A DNA stretch of 64,000 bases from Archangium lansingense (GTDB lineage: Bacteria > Myxococcota > Myxococcia > Myxococcales > Myxococcaceae), in NCBI RefSeq assembly GCF_026626635.1, contig NZ_JAPNKA010000001.1:6386001-6450000 (forward strand), read 5' to 3'. Position 1 is the first letter of the stretch. Every line of letters starts with the position of its first letter. A program made the translations under genes and the position numbers. The notes under the pieces were generated by a model. It searched no databases. It saw nothing but the letters and a program-made list of their open reading frames with translations, and was not told the DNA's origin. This document shows positions 42,032 to 52,929 of this stretch, in pieces.

Positions 42032-42820
42032 GTGCGGATTGTCTCCTGGAACGTGAACGGGCTGAGGTCGGTCCACAAGAAGGGCTTCCTGGACTGGTTG
42101 GCGGCCGAGAAGGCCGACGTGGTGGGCGTGCAAGAGGTGCGCGCCCGCGAGGACCAGCTCCCAGAGGAGGTGCGCGCCCCCAAGGGGTGGCGTACCTCCC
42201 ACTTCGTCGCCGCCGAGCGCCCTGGCTATAGCGGGGTGGGCCTCTTCGCCCGCAAGCCGCCGGATGAGGTGGAGACGGTGCTGGGCGTGAAGGAGATGGA
42301 CGCCGAGGGCCGGTTGCAGGTGGCCCGGTTCGGCAGCCTCACGGTGGTCAACTGCTACTTCCCCAATGGCAACGGCAAGGAGCGGGACAACAGCCGCGTG
42401 CCCTTCAAGCTGGCCTTCTACCGGCGCCTCTTCAAACGGCTGGAGAAGGGCCTGCGCGACGGCGAGCGCATCCTGGTCATGGGGGACTTCAACACAGCGC
42501 ATCAAGAGATCGATCTGGCGCGCCCCAAGGACAACCGGGAGACGAGTGGCTTCCTCGCCGAGGAGCGCGAGGAGTTCGACCGGTGGATCCGCGCCGGCTG
42601 GCTGGACACCTTCCGTCACTTCGAGAAGGGGACGGGGCACTACAGCTGGTGGAGCCAGCGCTTCGGGGTTCGCGAGCGCAACGTGGGCTGGCGCCTGGAC
42701 TACGTGCTGGCCTCACCCGGGGCCATGCCCTACGTGAAACGCGCCGCCATTCACCCCCATGTCCTCGGTTCCGACCACTGCCCGGTAAGCGTGGATCTGG
42801 ACCCCAAGGTCCGCCGCTGA
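42032..42820 (+). CDS. xthA: Exodeoxyribonuclease III
   Basis: A 262-residue EEP-fold AP endonuclease/3'-5' exonuclease with all motifs: IVSWNVNGLRS, VVGVQEVRAREDQLP, NCYFPNG, LVMGDFNTAHQEIDL, RNVGWRLDYVLAS and the final GSDHCPV (catalytic His). It repairs abasic sites and damaged 3' ends. The start is the GTG at 42032, which gives VRIVSWNVNG, the usual first strand; the open frame upstream derives from a palindromic repeat. Likely cotranscribed with plsC 16 bases downstream. Confidence 0.95.
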   Translation: MRIVSWNVNGLRSVHKKGFLDWLAAEKADVVGVQEVRAREDQLPEEVRAPKGWRTSHFVAAERPGYSGVGLFARKPPDEVETVLGVKEMDAEGRLQVARFGSLTVVNCYFPNGNGKERDNSRVPFKLAFYRRLFKRLEKGLRDGERILVMGDFNTAHQEIDLARPKDNRETSGFLAEEREEFDRWIRAGWLDTFRHFEKGTGHYSWWSQRFGVRERNVGWRLDYVLASPGAMPYVKRAAIHPHVLGSDHCPVSVDLDPKVRR

Positions 42821-42836
42821 TAGGCCGGGAGACTTC

Positions 42837-43616
42837 ATGAACGCACTGCTCTCCATGTATGCGTGGCTGGAAACCGGCCTGGTGGCCCTGACGGGCTTCT
42901 GCCTGCAGGCTCCGATGGTCATCACCTGGCCCTTCGACAAGCGCAAGGTGATTACGGGCCGTGCCTTCCGGCTCATCGGTGTCACCGCGGCCAGGCTCAA
43001 CCCCTTCTGGAAGTTTGGCGTGTACGGCAAGCCGGTGCCCCCCGCGGGCCGCACCGTGGTGGTGAGCAACCACGAGTCCAACGCGGATCCGTTCCTCATC
43101 TCCTTCCTGCCCTGGGAGATGAAGTGGCTGGGCAAGGCCTCGCTCTTCAAGATTCCCGTGGTGGGCTGGAGCATGTGGCTGGCTGGGGACATCCCCGTGC
43201 GCCGCGGCGAGAAGGACTCCGCTTCGGCCGCCATGGCCACCTGCGCTCGCTGGCTGGACAAGGGCATGCCGGTGATGATCTTCCCCGAGGGCACGCGCTC
43301 GAAGACGGAGGATCTGCTGCCCTTCAAGGACGGCGCCTTCCGGCTGGCCATCGAGGCGGGCGCGGACATTCTGCCCGTGGCGGTGAGCGGGACGCGCCGG
43401 GCGCTGCCCAAGCACTCGTGGCGTTTTGCTACCTCGCGCGCTCTGGTGACGGTGGGAACGCCCATCTCCACCAAGGGCATGACGCTCGCGGATGTGGATC
43501 GGCTCAAGGACATGGCCCGGGAGCAGATCCTCGCGCTCCGGGCCACGATGATGCCGCTCACGGGCGTCGAGGGCGGGGCGCCCTCCGAGCATGAGCGGGC
43601 TGTTACTCCTCGGTAA
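42837..43616 (+). CDS. plsC: 1-acyl-sn-glycerol-3-phosphate acyltransferase family protein
   Basis: A 259-residue PlsC-type acyltransferase. Motif I, NHESNAD (HxxxxD), is at about residues 77-83; motif II is GDIPVRRG; motif III is FPEGTRS (about 155-161); motif IV PVAVSGT. An N-terminal hydrophobic segment (about 8-30) anchors it at the inner membrane. It transfers acyl chains to lysophosphatidate or a related lipid. GGGAG lies before the ATG. Its end overlaps the convergent beta-solenoid gene by 14 bases. Confidence 0.9.
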   Translation: MNALLSMYAWLETGLVALTGFCLQAPMVITWPFDKRKVITGRAFRLIGVTAARLNPFWKFGVYGKPVPPAGRTVVVSNHESNADPFLISFLPWEMKWLGKASLFKIPVVGWSMWLAGDIPVRRGEKDSASAAMATCARWLDKGMPVMIFPEGTRSKTEDLLPFKDGAFRLAIEAGADILPVAVSGTRRALPKHSWRFATSRALVTVGTPISTKGMTLADVDRLKDMAREQILALRATMMPLTGVEGGAPSEHERAVTPR

Positions 43617-44130
43617 TGCGAAGCTCGCAGTTGCGGCTCCCCTTGCCGCTGAGGGCTTTACCGATGAGCTTCTGGAAGAACTCCTCTCCGTTGATGTTGA
43701 TGGAGAGCTGGTTCTTCTCGCCGGCGATGGTGGCCCCCTCGTCGGCGTGAATCGATCCGCCGATGGCGTTCACATCCCCCGCGATGGTGGCGCCCTTCTG
43801 GATGTAGACGTCCCCGCCGATGGCCGAGACGTCCCCGGACACCCGGGCGCCGGCCTCCACCGTCACCTTGCCCCGGAGCGCCGCCACGTCATTCACCGTG
43901 GTACCCGCGCGGACGATCACGTTGCCGTCGATGGCTACCGCGTCCCGGACCGCGCCCTTGCCCTCGACGACCAGGTCCTTGCCCTGGGAGACCAGGTCCC
44001 CCTTCTTGACGCTGATGGTGCACTTCTCGTCCTTGGCCTTCTCTTCCTTCTTGGCGTCATCTCCCGCGTAGGCGGCGGGCACGGCGAGCAGCGAGAGGAT
44101 GGCGAGGGCGGACAGCAGGGGCTTGGACAT
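43603..44130 (-). CDS. Secreted beta-solenoid (polymer-forming-like) protein
   Basis: A 175-residue protein with a signal peptide (cleavage near AYAGDD, residue 22) and a Lys/Glu-rich stretch. Then a right-handed solenoid follows, with a short hydrophobic period: AVAIDGNVIVRAGTTV, VAALRGKVTVEAGARV, VSAIGGDVYIQKGATI, VNAIGGSIHADEGATI. This repeat is that of bactofilin/DUF583 polymer-forming proteins, but with an export signal, so it acts outside the cytoplasm. Two Cys (near 29 and 169) could link N- and C-termini. Overlaps plsC tail-to-tail. Confidence 0.8.
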   Translation of the reverse strand: MSKPLLSALAILSLLAVPAAYAGDDAKKEEKAKDEKCTISVKKGDLVSQGKDLVVEGKGAVRDAVAIDGNVIVRAGTTVNDVAALRGKVTVEAGARVSGDVSAIGGDVYIQKGATIAGDVNAIGGSIHADEGATIAGEKNQLSININGEEFFQKLIGKALSGKGSRNCELRITEE

Positions 44131-44283
44131 GGTGCTTGGGCTCCAGGAGAGCGGCCGCTCGAGGCGGCGCATCCGGTTCTACGGCTGTCCGCCGGAGTGA
44201 TTGCCCCGCTCAACGTCTTCGGGCCGACGTGAGGGGAGGGGGACGCTTGACGCGTTGTCGAGCGGCTCACTACGCCTGGGAGG

Positions 44284-44723
44284 GTGAAACGCTTCCTCGA
44301 CCAGCTCCGGCGCGATCTCTCCATGGTGAGGGACGGGCTCGCGGGGCGGACCCCTCCACCACTCGTGCGCCGCGCGGGCAGGGCTCCGGCGTCCTCCGTC
44401 CGGAGCGCCGGGTCCCCCTCGCGGATCGCGGATCCGTCCGAGACCCTGTCTGGCGCTCAGCCCGTGGAAGTGCGCCTGGGCGGGGTGTCCCACCGGCTGA
44501 TGGCCGCGCCGGGCGCCACGGTGCTGGAGGCCGGGCTCGCCGCGGGACTGCCCCTGCCGTACTCCTGCGCCGTGGGCGGCTGCGGGACGTGCCGGCTCTC
44601 GCTGCTCTCGGGTGAGGTCCACCTGGAGGAGCCGAATTGTCTCTCCCTCGAGGAGCGCGCCAGCAGGCAGGTACTCGCGTGTGTGGCGCGGCCGCTGTCT
44701 CCAATCACGGTGGAGGTGTCGCG

Positions 44724-44727
<4 letters not shown>
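44284..44727 (+). CDS. Plant-type [2Fe-2S] ferredoxin
   Basis: A 147-residue protein. The C-terminal 90 residues are a plant-type ferredoxin with ligands in YSCAVGGCGTC (C-x4-C-x2-C) and the fourth Cys in VLACVARP. The N-terminal 55 residues are basic and low-complexity. It starts with GTG. Its stop overlaps the ATG of the di-iron protein gene (ATGA), so it very likely feeds electrons to that enzyme and originally to the desaturase. Confidence 0.88.
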
Positions 44728-45893
<1,166 letters not shown>

Positions 45894-45958
45894 CTGGAGA
45901 ACGAACGCTTCTGGATTCAGGTCACCCGCGACGGTCCGCACATGTTACGAAGGAGGGC

Positions 45959-46285
45959 TTGCCGAGCTGGGGCAGGGCCGCGCGGGGATCTACCCCGCCG
46001 GGCCGAAGACCCATCGGGGGGCGCGAGAGCGGGTGGACGTTGGCGCTGGCGACGAAGGCGAAGTTTCTAGATTGGTACCTCGGTGGGCTCAACTTCCAGG
46101 TGGTGCACCACCTGTTCCCGCGGGTCTGCCACCTGCACTACCCGGCGCTCTCGCGGATCATCGAGAAGACCTGTCTGGAGCACGGCGTGCGCTACCGCAC
46201 CCAGGACAATGTGCGCGCGGCGCTGGGGAGCCACGTGCGTTGGCTCAAACGGATGGGCCGGCCTCTGGCTGCGGAGGCCGTGTGA
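45959..46285 (+). pseudogene. C-terminal remnant of a membrane fatty acid desaturase
   Basis: From about 46040 the frame reads AKFLDWYLGGLNFQVVHHLFPRVC, then HYPALSRIIEKTCLEHGVRY. This is the third histidine box (QVVHH, the QxxHH type) and tail of linoleoyl-CoA/delta-type desaturases. Complete enzymes have about 350-370 residues, two more His boxes and four membrane helices, all missing here; the sequence before 46040 is not desaturase-like. It therefore looks like a 5' deletion. Its stop overlaps the start of the next gene. Confidence 0.8.
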
Positions 46286-46656
46286 TGAAGATCGAGAATT
46301 CAGAGAAGGTCCGCTTCGGGCGTGGGCAGAAGTTCCGGCTCTCCACGAAGGGCAACGAGGCCGTGTCGGCCTATACCCTCCTCGTCGAGAGGTCTCGGGC
46401 GGGCATGGGGCGTGCGCAGTTCGACGCGGCCCGGGGTGAATGGAGCGGGCCTCGCGGGCTGACCTCCGAGGATGGGCTCTTCCTCGTGGAGTTCGGGGTG
46501 GGGGAGCGGACGATCTCCGAGGTGACCCGTAACCTCGATGACTGTGCCAGCCCGAGGGAGGTCAAGGCCGCGGTCGAGCGGCTGCTGGAGTGCGGCATGC
46601 TCGAACCGGTGGTTGTGCAGGCCCCACCCCCTCCGCCGCCGCGTCGCTATTGGTAG
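46285..46656 (+). CDS. Small hypothetical protein with winged-helix-like core
   Basis: A 123-residue protein with a basic N-terminus, a central part (EDGLFLVEFGVGERTISEVTRNL and VKAAVERLLECGMLEPV, shown in part) that reads like a winged helix of the PqqD/methyltransferase-associated type, and a C-terminal poly-Pro stretch (PPPPPPRRYW). ATG overlaps the TGA of the desaturase remnant. Function unknown. Its retention beside the ferredoxin and di-iron genes suggests that it belongs to the same system. Confidence 0.65.
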   Translation: MKIENSEKVRFGRGQKFRLSTKGNEAVSAYTLLVERSRAGMGRAQFDAARGEWSGPRGLTSEDGLFLVEFGVGERTISEVTRNLDDCASPREVKAAVERLLECGMLEPVVVQAPPPPPPRRYW

Positions 46657-46789
46657 TCCTCTGGGCCCCCGAGCCCGTGTGCCGGTTGTCCATTCGACGG
46701 CACATCTGGTCCACCGTGCGATTCAGCCTGGGGGCTCGCATAGCGAAGTTGACCCTGCCTGTCCCAAGAGCAAGTGAGGGGGGGACTCA

Positions 46790-48043
46790 ATGGGGGCTTT
46801 CAGGTGGTTGTGGGTATGGGTGCTGCTGGCGCCCCAGGCCGGGTACGCCCGTGAGGTGTTCGAGACTGCCGGGAACTTCAGTGAGACGCGGGCCAATTCT
46901 CGTGAACCTGCGGTGGCGGTGGTGGGCAACCATGTCTTCGCCGCGTGGATCGACATGAAGACGGGTTACGGGGACGTCTACTTCCGGCAGAGCGCGGATC
47001 GGGGGCTGACCTACAGTGCGGCCCAGAAGCTGAGCGACAGCCACGCGCGCGCCTCGGACGTCCAGGTGGCGCGGATTGAGGGCGATATCTACGTCGTCTG
47101 GGCCGAGGAGGGCATCCGCCTCCGGGCGAGCCACGACTTCGGGGTGACCTTCGGCCCCATCCAGGTGCTGAGCGCACGCGGCACGGCGCCTCGGATTGTC
47201 GCCATGGGTGGGAACGTCTACGTGGGCTGGCGCGGCTCGGAGCGAGGAAGCGACCTCTTCTTCCGGGCGAGCCACGACTTCGGCGACACCTTCGAGGCGC
47301 CCATCGAGCTCAGCGAGCAGGCGAAGGGGAGCGATCTGTCTCTCGCCGCGGAGGGCGACTCTGTCTACGCCGTCTGGGACGATGGTTCCCAGGTGTTCTT
47401 CCGCCAGAGCATGGACGAGGGGCGCTCGTTCACGCCCACGCAGGTGCTGGATGAGGGGAGCGCCGCCTCCGAGGACGCGAGTCTGGTGGCGCAAGGGACG
47501 GGGGTGTACGTCGTCTGGCGGGAGGGCAGCGGCTGCGCCAGTGAGATTGCCTTCCGCCGGAGCATCACGCGCGGCGCCAGCTTCGAGCCCATCCTGAACC
47601 TCAGCAACAACGCCGTGGCCTCGCTCGATCCGCTGCTCGAGGTGAAAGACGCGTTCGTCTACGTCCTTTGGAAGGAGAAGGTGGCGGGCAGCACGGACAT
47701 CTTCTTCACGCGGAGCATCGATACAGGTGGCACCTTCGAGGCGCCCAGGAACTTGAGCCAGACACCGGGCAAGTCGTCGCAGTACGCGCTCTCTACGTCG
47801 AGCGGCTTCGTCCGCATCGTCTGGCGTGACCGCTCTGAGGGCGGGGGCGACATCTTCTATCGCTCCAGCGCTGACCGGGGGGCGAGCTTCGAGGAGACGC
47901 AGAACCTGAGTCAGTCTCCCGGGAAGTCCACCTCGCCGGTCATCATCTCCTCGGGCAGGGCCGCCGAGGTGCATGTCCTCTGGGAGGAGGACCTCCCCGG
48001 CAATCGGGAGAGCTTCTACCGCCGGGGAGTGCTGGCGCCCTGA
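46790..48043 (+). CDS. Secreted BNR/sialidase-type beta-propeller protein
   Basis: A 417-residue exported protein (signal about 1-21, ending QAGYA). It has repeated Asp-box-like motifs: SADRGLTY, SHDFGVTF, SHDFGDTF, SMDEGRSF, SITRGASF, SIDTGGTF and SADRGASF. These are the S-x-D-x-G-x-(T/S)-F turns of six- or seven-bladed BNR propellers. The Arg triad of true sialidases is not evident, so it is more likely a binding propeller than a sialidase. Confidence 0.85.
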   Translation: MGAFRWLWVWVLLAPQAGYAREVFETAGNFSETRANSREPAVAVVGNHVFAAWIDMKTGYGDVYFRQSADRGLTYSAAQKLSDSHARASDVQVARIEGDIYVVWAEEGIRLRASHDFGVTFGPIQVLSARGTAPRIVAMGGNVYVGWRGSERGSDLFFRASHDFGDTFEAPIELSEQAKGSDLSLAAEGDSVYAVWDDGSQVFFRQSMDEGRSFTPTQVLDEGSAASEDASLVAQGTGVYVVWREGSGCASEIAFRRSITRGASFEPILNLSNNAVASLDPLLEVKDAFVYVLWKEKVAGSTDIFFTRSIDTGGTFEAPRNLSQTPGKSSQYALSTSSGFVRIVWRDRSEGGGDIFYRSSADRGASFEETQNLSQSPGKSTSPVIISSGRAAEVHVLWEEDLPGNRESFYRRGVLAP

Positions 48044-48051
48044 GCTGAGGC

Positions 48052-49086
48052 TCAACCGCCCACGAGCTCGCGCAGCCTCGTGGCGAAGCTGCGCACGTCC
48101 TCCTCGGTGGTGTCGAAGGACGTCATCCAGCGCACCTCGGAGATGGACTCGTCCCAGACGTAGAAGAAGGTGTGCTCCTGCATCCGAGGGATGAGCTCCT
48201 TGGGCAGGGACGCGAAGACTCCGTTGGCCTGGGTGGGCCGGGTGATTCGCACCTTGGGCAGGGAAGAGACTTCCCGGGCAAGCAGCGCCGCCATGGCGTT
48301 GGCGTGGCGCGCGCTCTTCAGCCAGAGGTCATCGGTGAGCAGCGCCTCGAACTGGGCGGACACGAAGCGCATCTTCGAGGAGAGCTGCATGCCCTGCTTG
48401 CGGAGGAACCTGAAATCCGGCGCCAGCTTGGGATCGAAGACGACCACGGCCTCGCCCATCATCAGGCCGATCTTGGTGCCGCCGAACGAGAGGATGTCCA
48501 CGCCGCAGTCGGTGGTGATGGCGCGCAGCGGGACGCCGAGCGCGGCGGCGGCGTTGGAGATGCGGGCGCCATCCATGTGCAGGTACAGGCCATGGCGGTG
48601 CGCCAGGTCCGCGAGCGCGCGGATCTCCTCGGGCGTGTAGATGGTGCCCAGCTCCGTGGACTGGGAGATGGAGATGACGCGGGGCTGCACGTGGTGCTGG
48701 TCTCCCAGGCCGCGGATGCGTGGCTCCACCAGCGCCGGAGTCAGCTTGCCGTCCGGGGTGGGGATGTCCACCAGCTTGCAGCCGGTGGCCTTCTCCGGGG
48801 CGCCGCACTCGTCCACGTTGATGTGCGCTGTCTCGGAGCAGAGCACGGCGTGGTACGGCCGCAGGAGCGCGCTCAGGCCCAGCACGTTGGCGCCCGTACC
48901 GTTGAAGACGAAGTGCACGTCCACGTGCGAGCCCAGGTGCTCACGGAATTTCGCCACCGCGCGCTCGGTCCACGGGTCGCCGCCGTAGGCCAGGGCGTGG
49001 CCCACGTTGGCTCGGGCAATGGCCTCGAGGATCGTCGGGTGGATCCCCGCGTTGTTGTCGCTGGCAAAGCCTCGCTTCGGATTCAT
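48052..49086 (-). CDS. Threonine aldolase / beta-eliminating lyase family PLP enzyme
   Basis: A 344-residue fold-type I PLP enzyme. It starts FASDNNAGIHPTILEAIARAN as in low-specificity threonine aldolases. Other motifs: FNGTGANVLGL (phosphate site), the aromatic-stacking His in SETAHINVDECGAPE, LHMDGARISNAAA (Asp to the PLP nitrogen) and the Schiff-base Lys in LSFGGTKIGLM. It converts threonine or allo-threonine to glycine and acetaldehyde. The ATG at 49086 is preferred over a GTG 21 bases earlier. Ends 9 bases from the convergent propeller gene. Confidence 0.9.
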   Translation of the reverse strand: MNPKRGFASDNNAGIHPTILEAIARANVGHALAYGGDPWTERAVAKFREHLGSHVDVHFVFNGTGANVLGLSALLRPYHAVLCSETAHINVDECGAPEKATGCKLVDIPTPDGKLTPALVEPRIRGLGDQHHVQPRVISISQSTELGTIYTPEEIRALADLAHRHGLYLHMDGARISNAAAALGVPLRAITTDCGVDILSFGGTKIGLMMGEAVVVFDPKLAPDFRFLRKQGMQLSSKMRFVSAQFEALLTDDLWLKSARHANAMAALLAREVSSLPKVRITRPTQANGVFASLPKELIPRMQEHTFFYVWDESISEVRWMTSFDTTEEDVRSFATRLRELVGG

Positions 49087-49116
49087 TCGGTCGTTCGCTC
49101 CTGTCACTCGTGTACT

Positions 49117-52100
49117 TCAGGGCCGGCCCTGTTGCGCCTTGCCCTGCTTGAAGAGCTCCTGCTCCGCCTTCTCGCGCGGGTGATCTCCCGCCAACCTCGC
49201 GTCGATGGCCAGCTCCAGCTCCACGTCCTGCCGCGAGAACACTGCCGCCGCCGCCTGCTCCAGCACCACGTCTCCCGCTGCCTTCGCCAGCACCCAGTCC
49301 GACAGCCTGGGCTGGGCCTTGGCCCGCTCACGCGCGCGCTCGACCGCTTCCTTCAGCTCCGGCTGCGCTCGCAGCACCGCCGCCACCTCCGAGCCCGAGG
49401 GGCCCGTCAGCGCATGGTGCATCATCGTCGCCGTGGTCTGGATGCGCCGCTCCTCCTTCAACACCTTCGCCAGTGCCTCGGACTTCGCCGCCCCGCGCTC
49501 CACCGCCGCGAAGGCCAACGCCGTCTCCAGGTCCCCGCTCACGCCGAGCTGCGGCCAGAGCTTCGCCGCCTGACGGTAGGTGTCCACCAGCGCGTCGAGC
49601 TGCTCCGCCTTCGGCTCGATGAAGTCGCGCTGCCAGAGCAGGACCTCTCCCAGCAGGTGCCATGCCGCCGCGATCGTGGGCGCGTGGTTCGTCTGCTTCG
49701 CCCGCTTCAAGGTCGCCTCGGCCCGGGCCACATATTGGGCCACCCATTTGACCAGCTTCGCGTCCATCTCGCCCGACTCCCACTTGCGGCGGACCTCGGC
49801 CCTCGAGCCTCCCTCGAAGGCAGGAAGCGTCTCCAGCCGCTTCGCCAGCGCCGCCAGTCCCCGCTCGTCCCGGTGCAGCCGCAGCCAGGCCAGCTGCCGC
49901 TCCCAGGCCGAGGCCTTCCCGGGCGCCAGGGTCTGCTCCTGCTGGCTCAGCTCCTGGCTCCGGCGCAGGGCGGGATCTCTGTCCATCGCTCGCAGCACCT
50001 CCTCTCGCAACGGGCCTCCGAGCAGGACCCTGAGCAGCTCCTCCGCCTCACCCTCCTTCAGGTGCAGCGGTTTCGTGCGCACCCAGCGCTCCAACACGGT
50101 GACGGTGCCCAGGTACTGCTGCGCGTCCGCCAGGTTGCCCATCACCAGGGCGTTGTCCGGCTCCAGCCGCACCGCGTTCTCCAGGTGCCGCATCGCCGAG
50201 CGCAGGTGCGCCACGTCCCCCGTCGCCAGATACCGACCATGCAGCGACAGGGCCGCATTGTTGGCCGACGTCGAGCTGTGCTTCGCATCCCTGGCCCGGA
50301 AGGCCACGCACTTCGCGAAGGCCCGATCGGCCTCCTCCAGTCGACCCTCGCGCAGCGCTCGCTCCGCCTCCAGCTCCAGCAGTGAATCCTGGATGTTCGG
50401 CGAGCTCGTATCGCTCCTGCGCAGCCACTTCTCCTGCTCGTCCTCATCCGTGGCCATGCGCGCCATGAGGGACGCCGCCCAGTGCTTGTACGTCTCCTCC
50501 GTCGCGGTGGAGTACACCTCTTCGGCGAGAGGCCGGGCCTGATCGATCCGATCCATCTCACGGTAGACGCGGGCCACCTCCAGGGTGAGCTCCGGCTGCT
50601 TGCGCTCCACTACGCCGCGCAGCTCCTTGTCTCCCTCTTCGGCCCGGCCGAGCCGGTGGTACACCTGTCCCAGTCCCAGGTGGAAACGCGGATCTCCCTC
50701 GGCCTCCTGGCGGATGGCGAGGAAGACCCGCTCGGCCTCACCCAGCAGCGCCTGGCGCGCCGTGCCTTCCGTCTCGTTGGCCCGCTGCAGCTTCACCATG
50801 CCCAGCATGAGCGAGGCCGGCACCACCGGCTGGTGACGCAGGTACTCCTCGCGCAGCTTCTCCAGGCCGGGGTCCTTCTCCATCCGCTCGGACAGCCACT
50901 CGCTGAAGATCTTCTGCTGCTGCTCCTCGCTGCCGGAGGCCACCTCCAACCGGCTCGTCACCTCCGTGGGGAGCTGGCCCGCTCGCGCCTGCGAGATGAG
51001 CCGATCCTCCAGCGCGCTCGACTCTTGCTCGTACTTGCGCTGCACATGCTGGAAGGGCTCCAGGTGCTCGGCGATGAAGGCGGAGAGCACCGCATCCGCC
51101 TCGGGGAGCTGTCCCAGGTCACGGTGGCAGAGACCGAGCATCATCTGGGCCTCGCCCGTGAGCCGTCCCACAGGCCCGAGCGCAGTCAGGGTGGCCAGTG
51201 CCCCCTTTGCGTCACCCTCGCTCCGCGCGATGCCGGCCACCGCTACCGCCAGCTCCTGGTTGCCCGGAGACGCCTTCAAGGCCTGGACGAGCTTCGCCTC
51301 GTCACCCTCCTCGATGAGTGCCGTGTCCTTCGCGTGCGCGGCGTGGGCCGCCTCCAGCCGCGTGAGATAGAGGGCCACCGTGTCTTTGTGGGACTTGTCC
51401 AGGTCCCTGTGTCGCCTCCACGCCTCCACCGCGCCAGAGGTTTCCATCCACAGCGAGGGCGCCTCGCCGAAGGAGTCGATGATGGCCTGGGCCGCGTTCA
51501 GTGACTCCTTCCCGGGCAGCTCGACATAGAGCGCGAGCGCCTGCAGCGGCCTCTCCTTCACGAGCCGCTCCGCCAGGGAGCGCTTGATCGCCACTTGCCG
51601 CTCCATCAGCGCGGGCGTGCCATTGACCACCCGCAGTCCGGCTTCCACCACCGCGAGCGCCGCCCGTGCGTCCGCCGGCGTCTCCTGGCCGATCTCCCGG
51701 GCGCAGCCGTCGAGCCGCTCGCCCAGCCGGGCCGCGGTGGCGCCGACGATGAAGTTGGAGGGCAGGGTGGAGACGCCCCTCACCACGCGGCCCACCGCAT
51801 CCACTGCGTCCCTCGTGCAGGGCGTGGGCAGACCCGCGAGGCTCAAGCGCACCACTGCGTCCACCGCCTGGGCGCGCGCCGACGCATCCTCGTGCGCGTC
51901 GATGACGGAGCGGTAGCGCTCGATGGCCTGCTCGCGCGAGAGGGTGGCCTCCGCCGACTGGACCTCCTCCAGCGCCAGCCGCGCCAGGCGCTCCGGCGAG
52001 TTCAGGTAGCCATCCACGCCCGACCAGAGGAGCAGCCCCGCGGCACCAGCGAGCACCAGCCGCTGCCACACGCGCGTCACCGGGCCGAGCGACTCCTTGG

Positions 52101-52794
52101 TGTAGAACTGGTAGGCGTTTCCGTCCACCTCGCGCACCCGGTAGGAGGCCAGCGGGAACACGGGGATGAAGATCAGGCTGATGAAGGTCGTGGCTATATA
52201 GGATCCGTCCGGGGCCTCATCGCGCTTGCCGTACAGCCCCACGCCGCAGCCATTGATGCGGAAGAGGGAGGGGGCGCCCTTGAGGGGACGAGGGCCCCGC
52301 AGCGCAGCACGAGCCGCTGCCTTCAACGCGGGCTGGCGGGTGTCCTTCGCCACGCGCTTGAGGAGGGCGTCCGCCTTCCCGAGCTGGCCCTTGCCCAGGA
52401 GCCACCCTGCGTACTCGAAGCGGCAGAAGACCTCCGGCTCGGCCAGTCCGGCCTCGAGCTCCGCGCGCTGCGAGGCGTCCTCGGACAGCCGCACGGCTTT
52501 CTCCAGCAGGCGGCGGCAACCCTCGGCGCTGCCCGTGGCGTGCAGGAGCGCCGCGGCCCGGGCGACCACGCCCGCCACCCGCTTGCGCACGAGCACCTTC
52601 AGCTCGGCCTCCTCGGCCTCCTCCAGCGCACCGGACAGGCCGTCGAGCACCTTGTCCAGGCCTTGGCGCACCATGTCCACGCGGACCTTCATGCCGGCCC
52701 AGTCTGTTCGATCCGGATCCGGCTCCAGCACGTCCTCGGCGAGCAGCCCCGCGACGTGTCGGATGTCCTCGGCCAGCGTGTTCAAGCGCTCCAT
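49117..52794 (-). CDS. Large TPR-repeat protein with a membrane segment
   Basis: A 1225-residue protein. Residues 1-150 are helical and acidic, then a cytoplasmic zinc-less domain leads to a membrane region (about 190-285: TFISLIFIPVFPLASYRV, then LVLAGAAGLLLWSGV). The remaining 900 residues are alpha-helical repeats of TPR type, for example ALLGEAERVFLAIRQEAEGDP, GLGQVYHRLGRAEEGDKELR and ARVYREMDRIDQARPLAEEVY (each shown in part). It is probably an inner-membrane scaffold with its repeats on one side. No enzymatic domain found. GGGGGGG upstream of the ATG at 52794. It lies 30 bases upstream of the aldolase gene, so cotranscription is possible. Confidence 0.75.
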   Translation of the reverse strand: MERLNTLAEDIRHVAGLLAEDVLEPDPDRTDWAGMKVRVDMVRQGLDKVLDGLSGALEEAEEAELKVLVRKRVAGVVARAAALLHATGSAEGCRRLLEKAVRLSEDASQRAELEAGLAEPEVFCRFEYAGWLLGKGQLGKADALLKRVAKDTRQPALKAAARAALRGPRPLKGAPSLFRINGCGVGLYGKRDEAPDGSYIATTFISLIFIPVFPLASYRVREVDGNAYQFYTKESLGPVTRVWQRLVLAGAAGLLLWSGVDGYLNSPERLARLALEEVQSAEATLSREQAIERYRSVIDAHEDASARAQAVDAVVRLSLAGLPTPCTRDAVDAVGRVVRGVSTLPSNFIVGATAARLGERLDGCAREIGQETPADARAALAVVEAGLRVVNGTPALMERQVAIKRSLAERLVKERPLQALALYVELPGKESLNAAQAIIDSFGEAPSLWMETSGAVEAWRRHRDLDKSHKDTVALYLTRLEAAHAAHAKDTALIEEGDEAKLVQALKASPGNQELAVAVAGIARSEGDAKGALATLTALGPVGRLTGEAQMMLGLCHRDLGQLPEADAVLSAFIAEHLEPFQHVQRKYEQESSALEDRLISQARAGQLPTEVTSRLEVASGSEEQQQKIFSEWLSERMEKDPGLEKLREEYLRHQPVVPASLMLGMVKLQRANETEGTARQALLGEAERVFLAIRQEAEGDPRFHLGLGQVYHRLGRAEEGDKELRGVVERKQPELTLEVARVYREMDRIDQARPLAEEVYSTATEETYKHWAASLMARMATDEDEQEKWLRRSDTSSPNIQDSLLELEAERALREGRLEEADRAFAKCVAFRARDAKHSSTSANNAALSLHGRYLATGDVAHLRSAMRHLENAVRLEPDNALVMGNLADAQQYLGTVTVLERWVRTKPLHLKEGEAEELLRVLLGGPLREEVLRAMDRDPALRRSQELSQQEQTLAPGKASAWERQLAWLRLHRDERGLAALAKRLETLPAFEGGSRAEVRRKWESGEMDAKLVKWVAQYVARAEATLKRAKQTNHAPTIAAAWHLLGEVLLWQRDFIEPKAEQLDALVDTYRQAAKLWPQLGVSGDLETALAFAAVERGAAKSEALAKVLKEERRIQTTATMMHHALTGPSGSEVAAVLRAQPELKEAVERARERAKAQPRLSDWVLAKAAGDVVLEQAAAAVFSRQDVELELAIDARLAGDHPREKAEQELFKQGKAQQGRP

Positions 52795-52929
52795 TGATTC
52801 CCCCCCTCCAGGGACTGAATACGCGCGGGACCATAGGCGATACGCGGGGTGGGTGCGAGCCCCCGCACGGCAGGCGCCACTCTTGCAGTCCTCGCCGGAT
52901 GGAGCCCTCGGGAGGACCCTCATTTGGAC

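Noticed and set aside
48172..50385. 737-codon open frame on the + strand
   Set aside because: Antisense to the threonine-aldolase-like and TPR genes; composition is that of a shadow frame.
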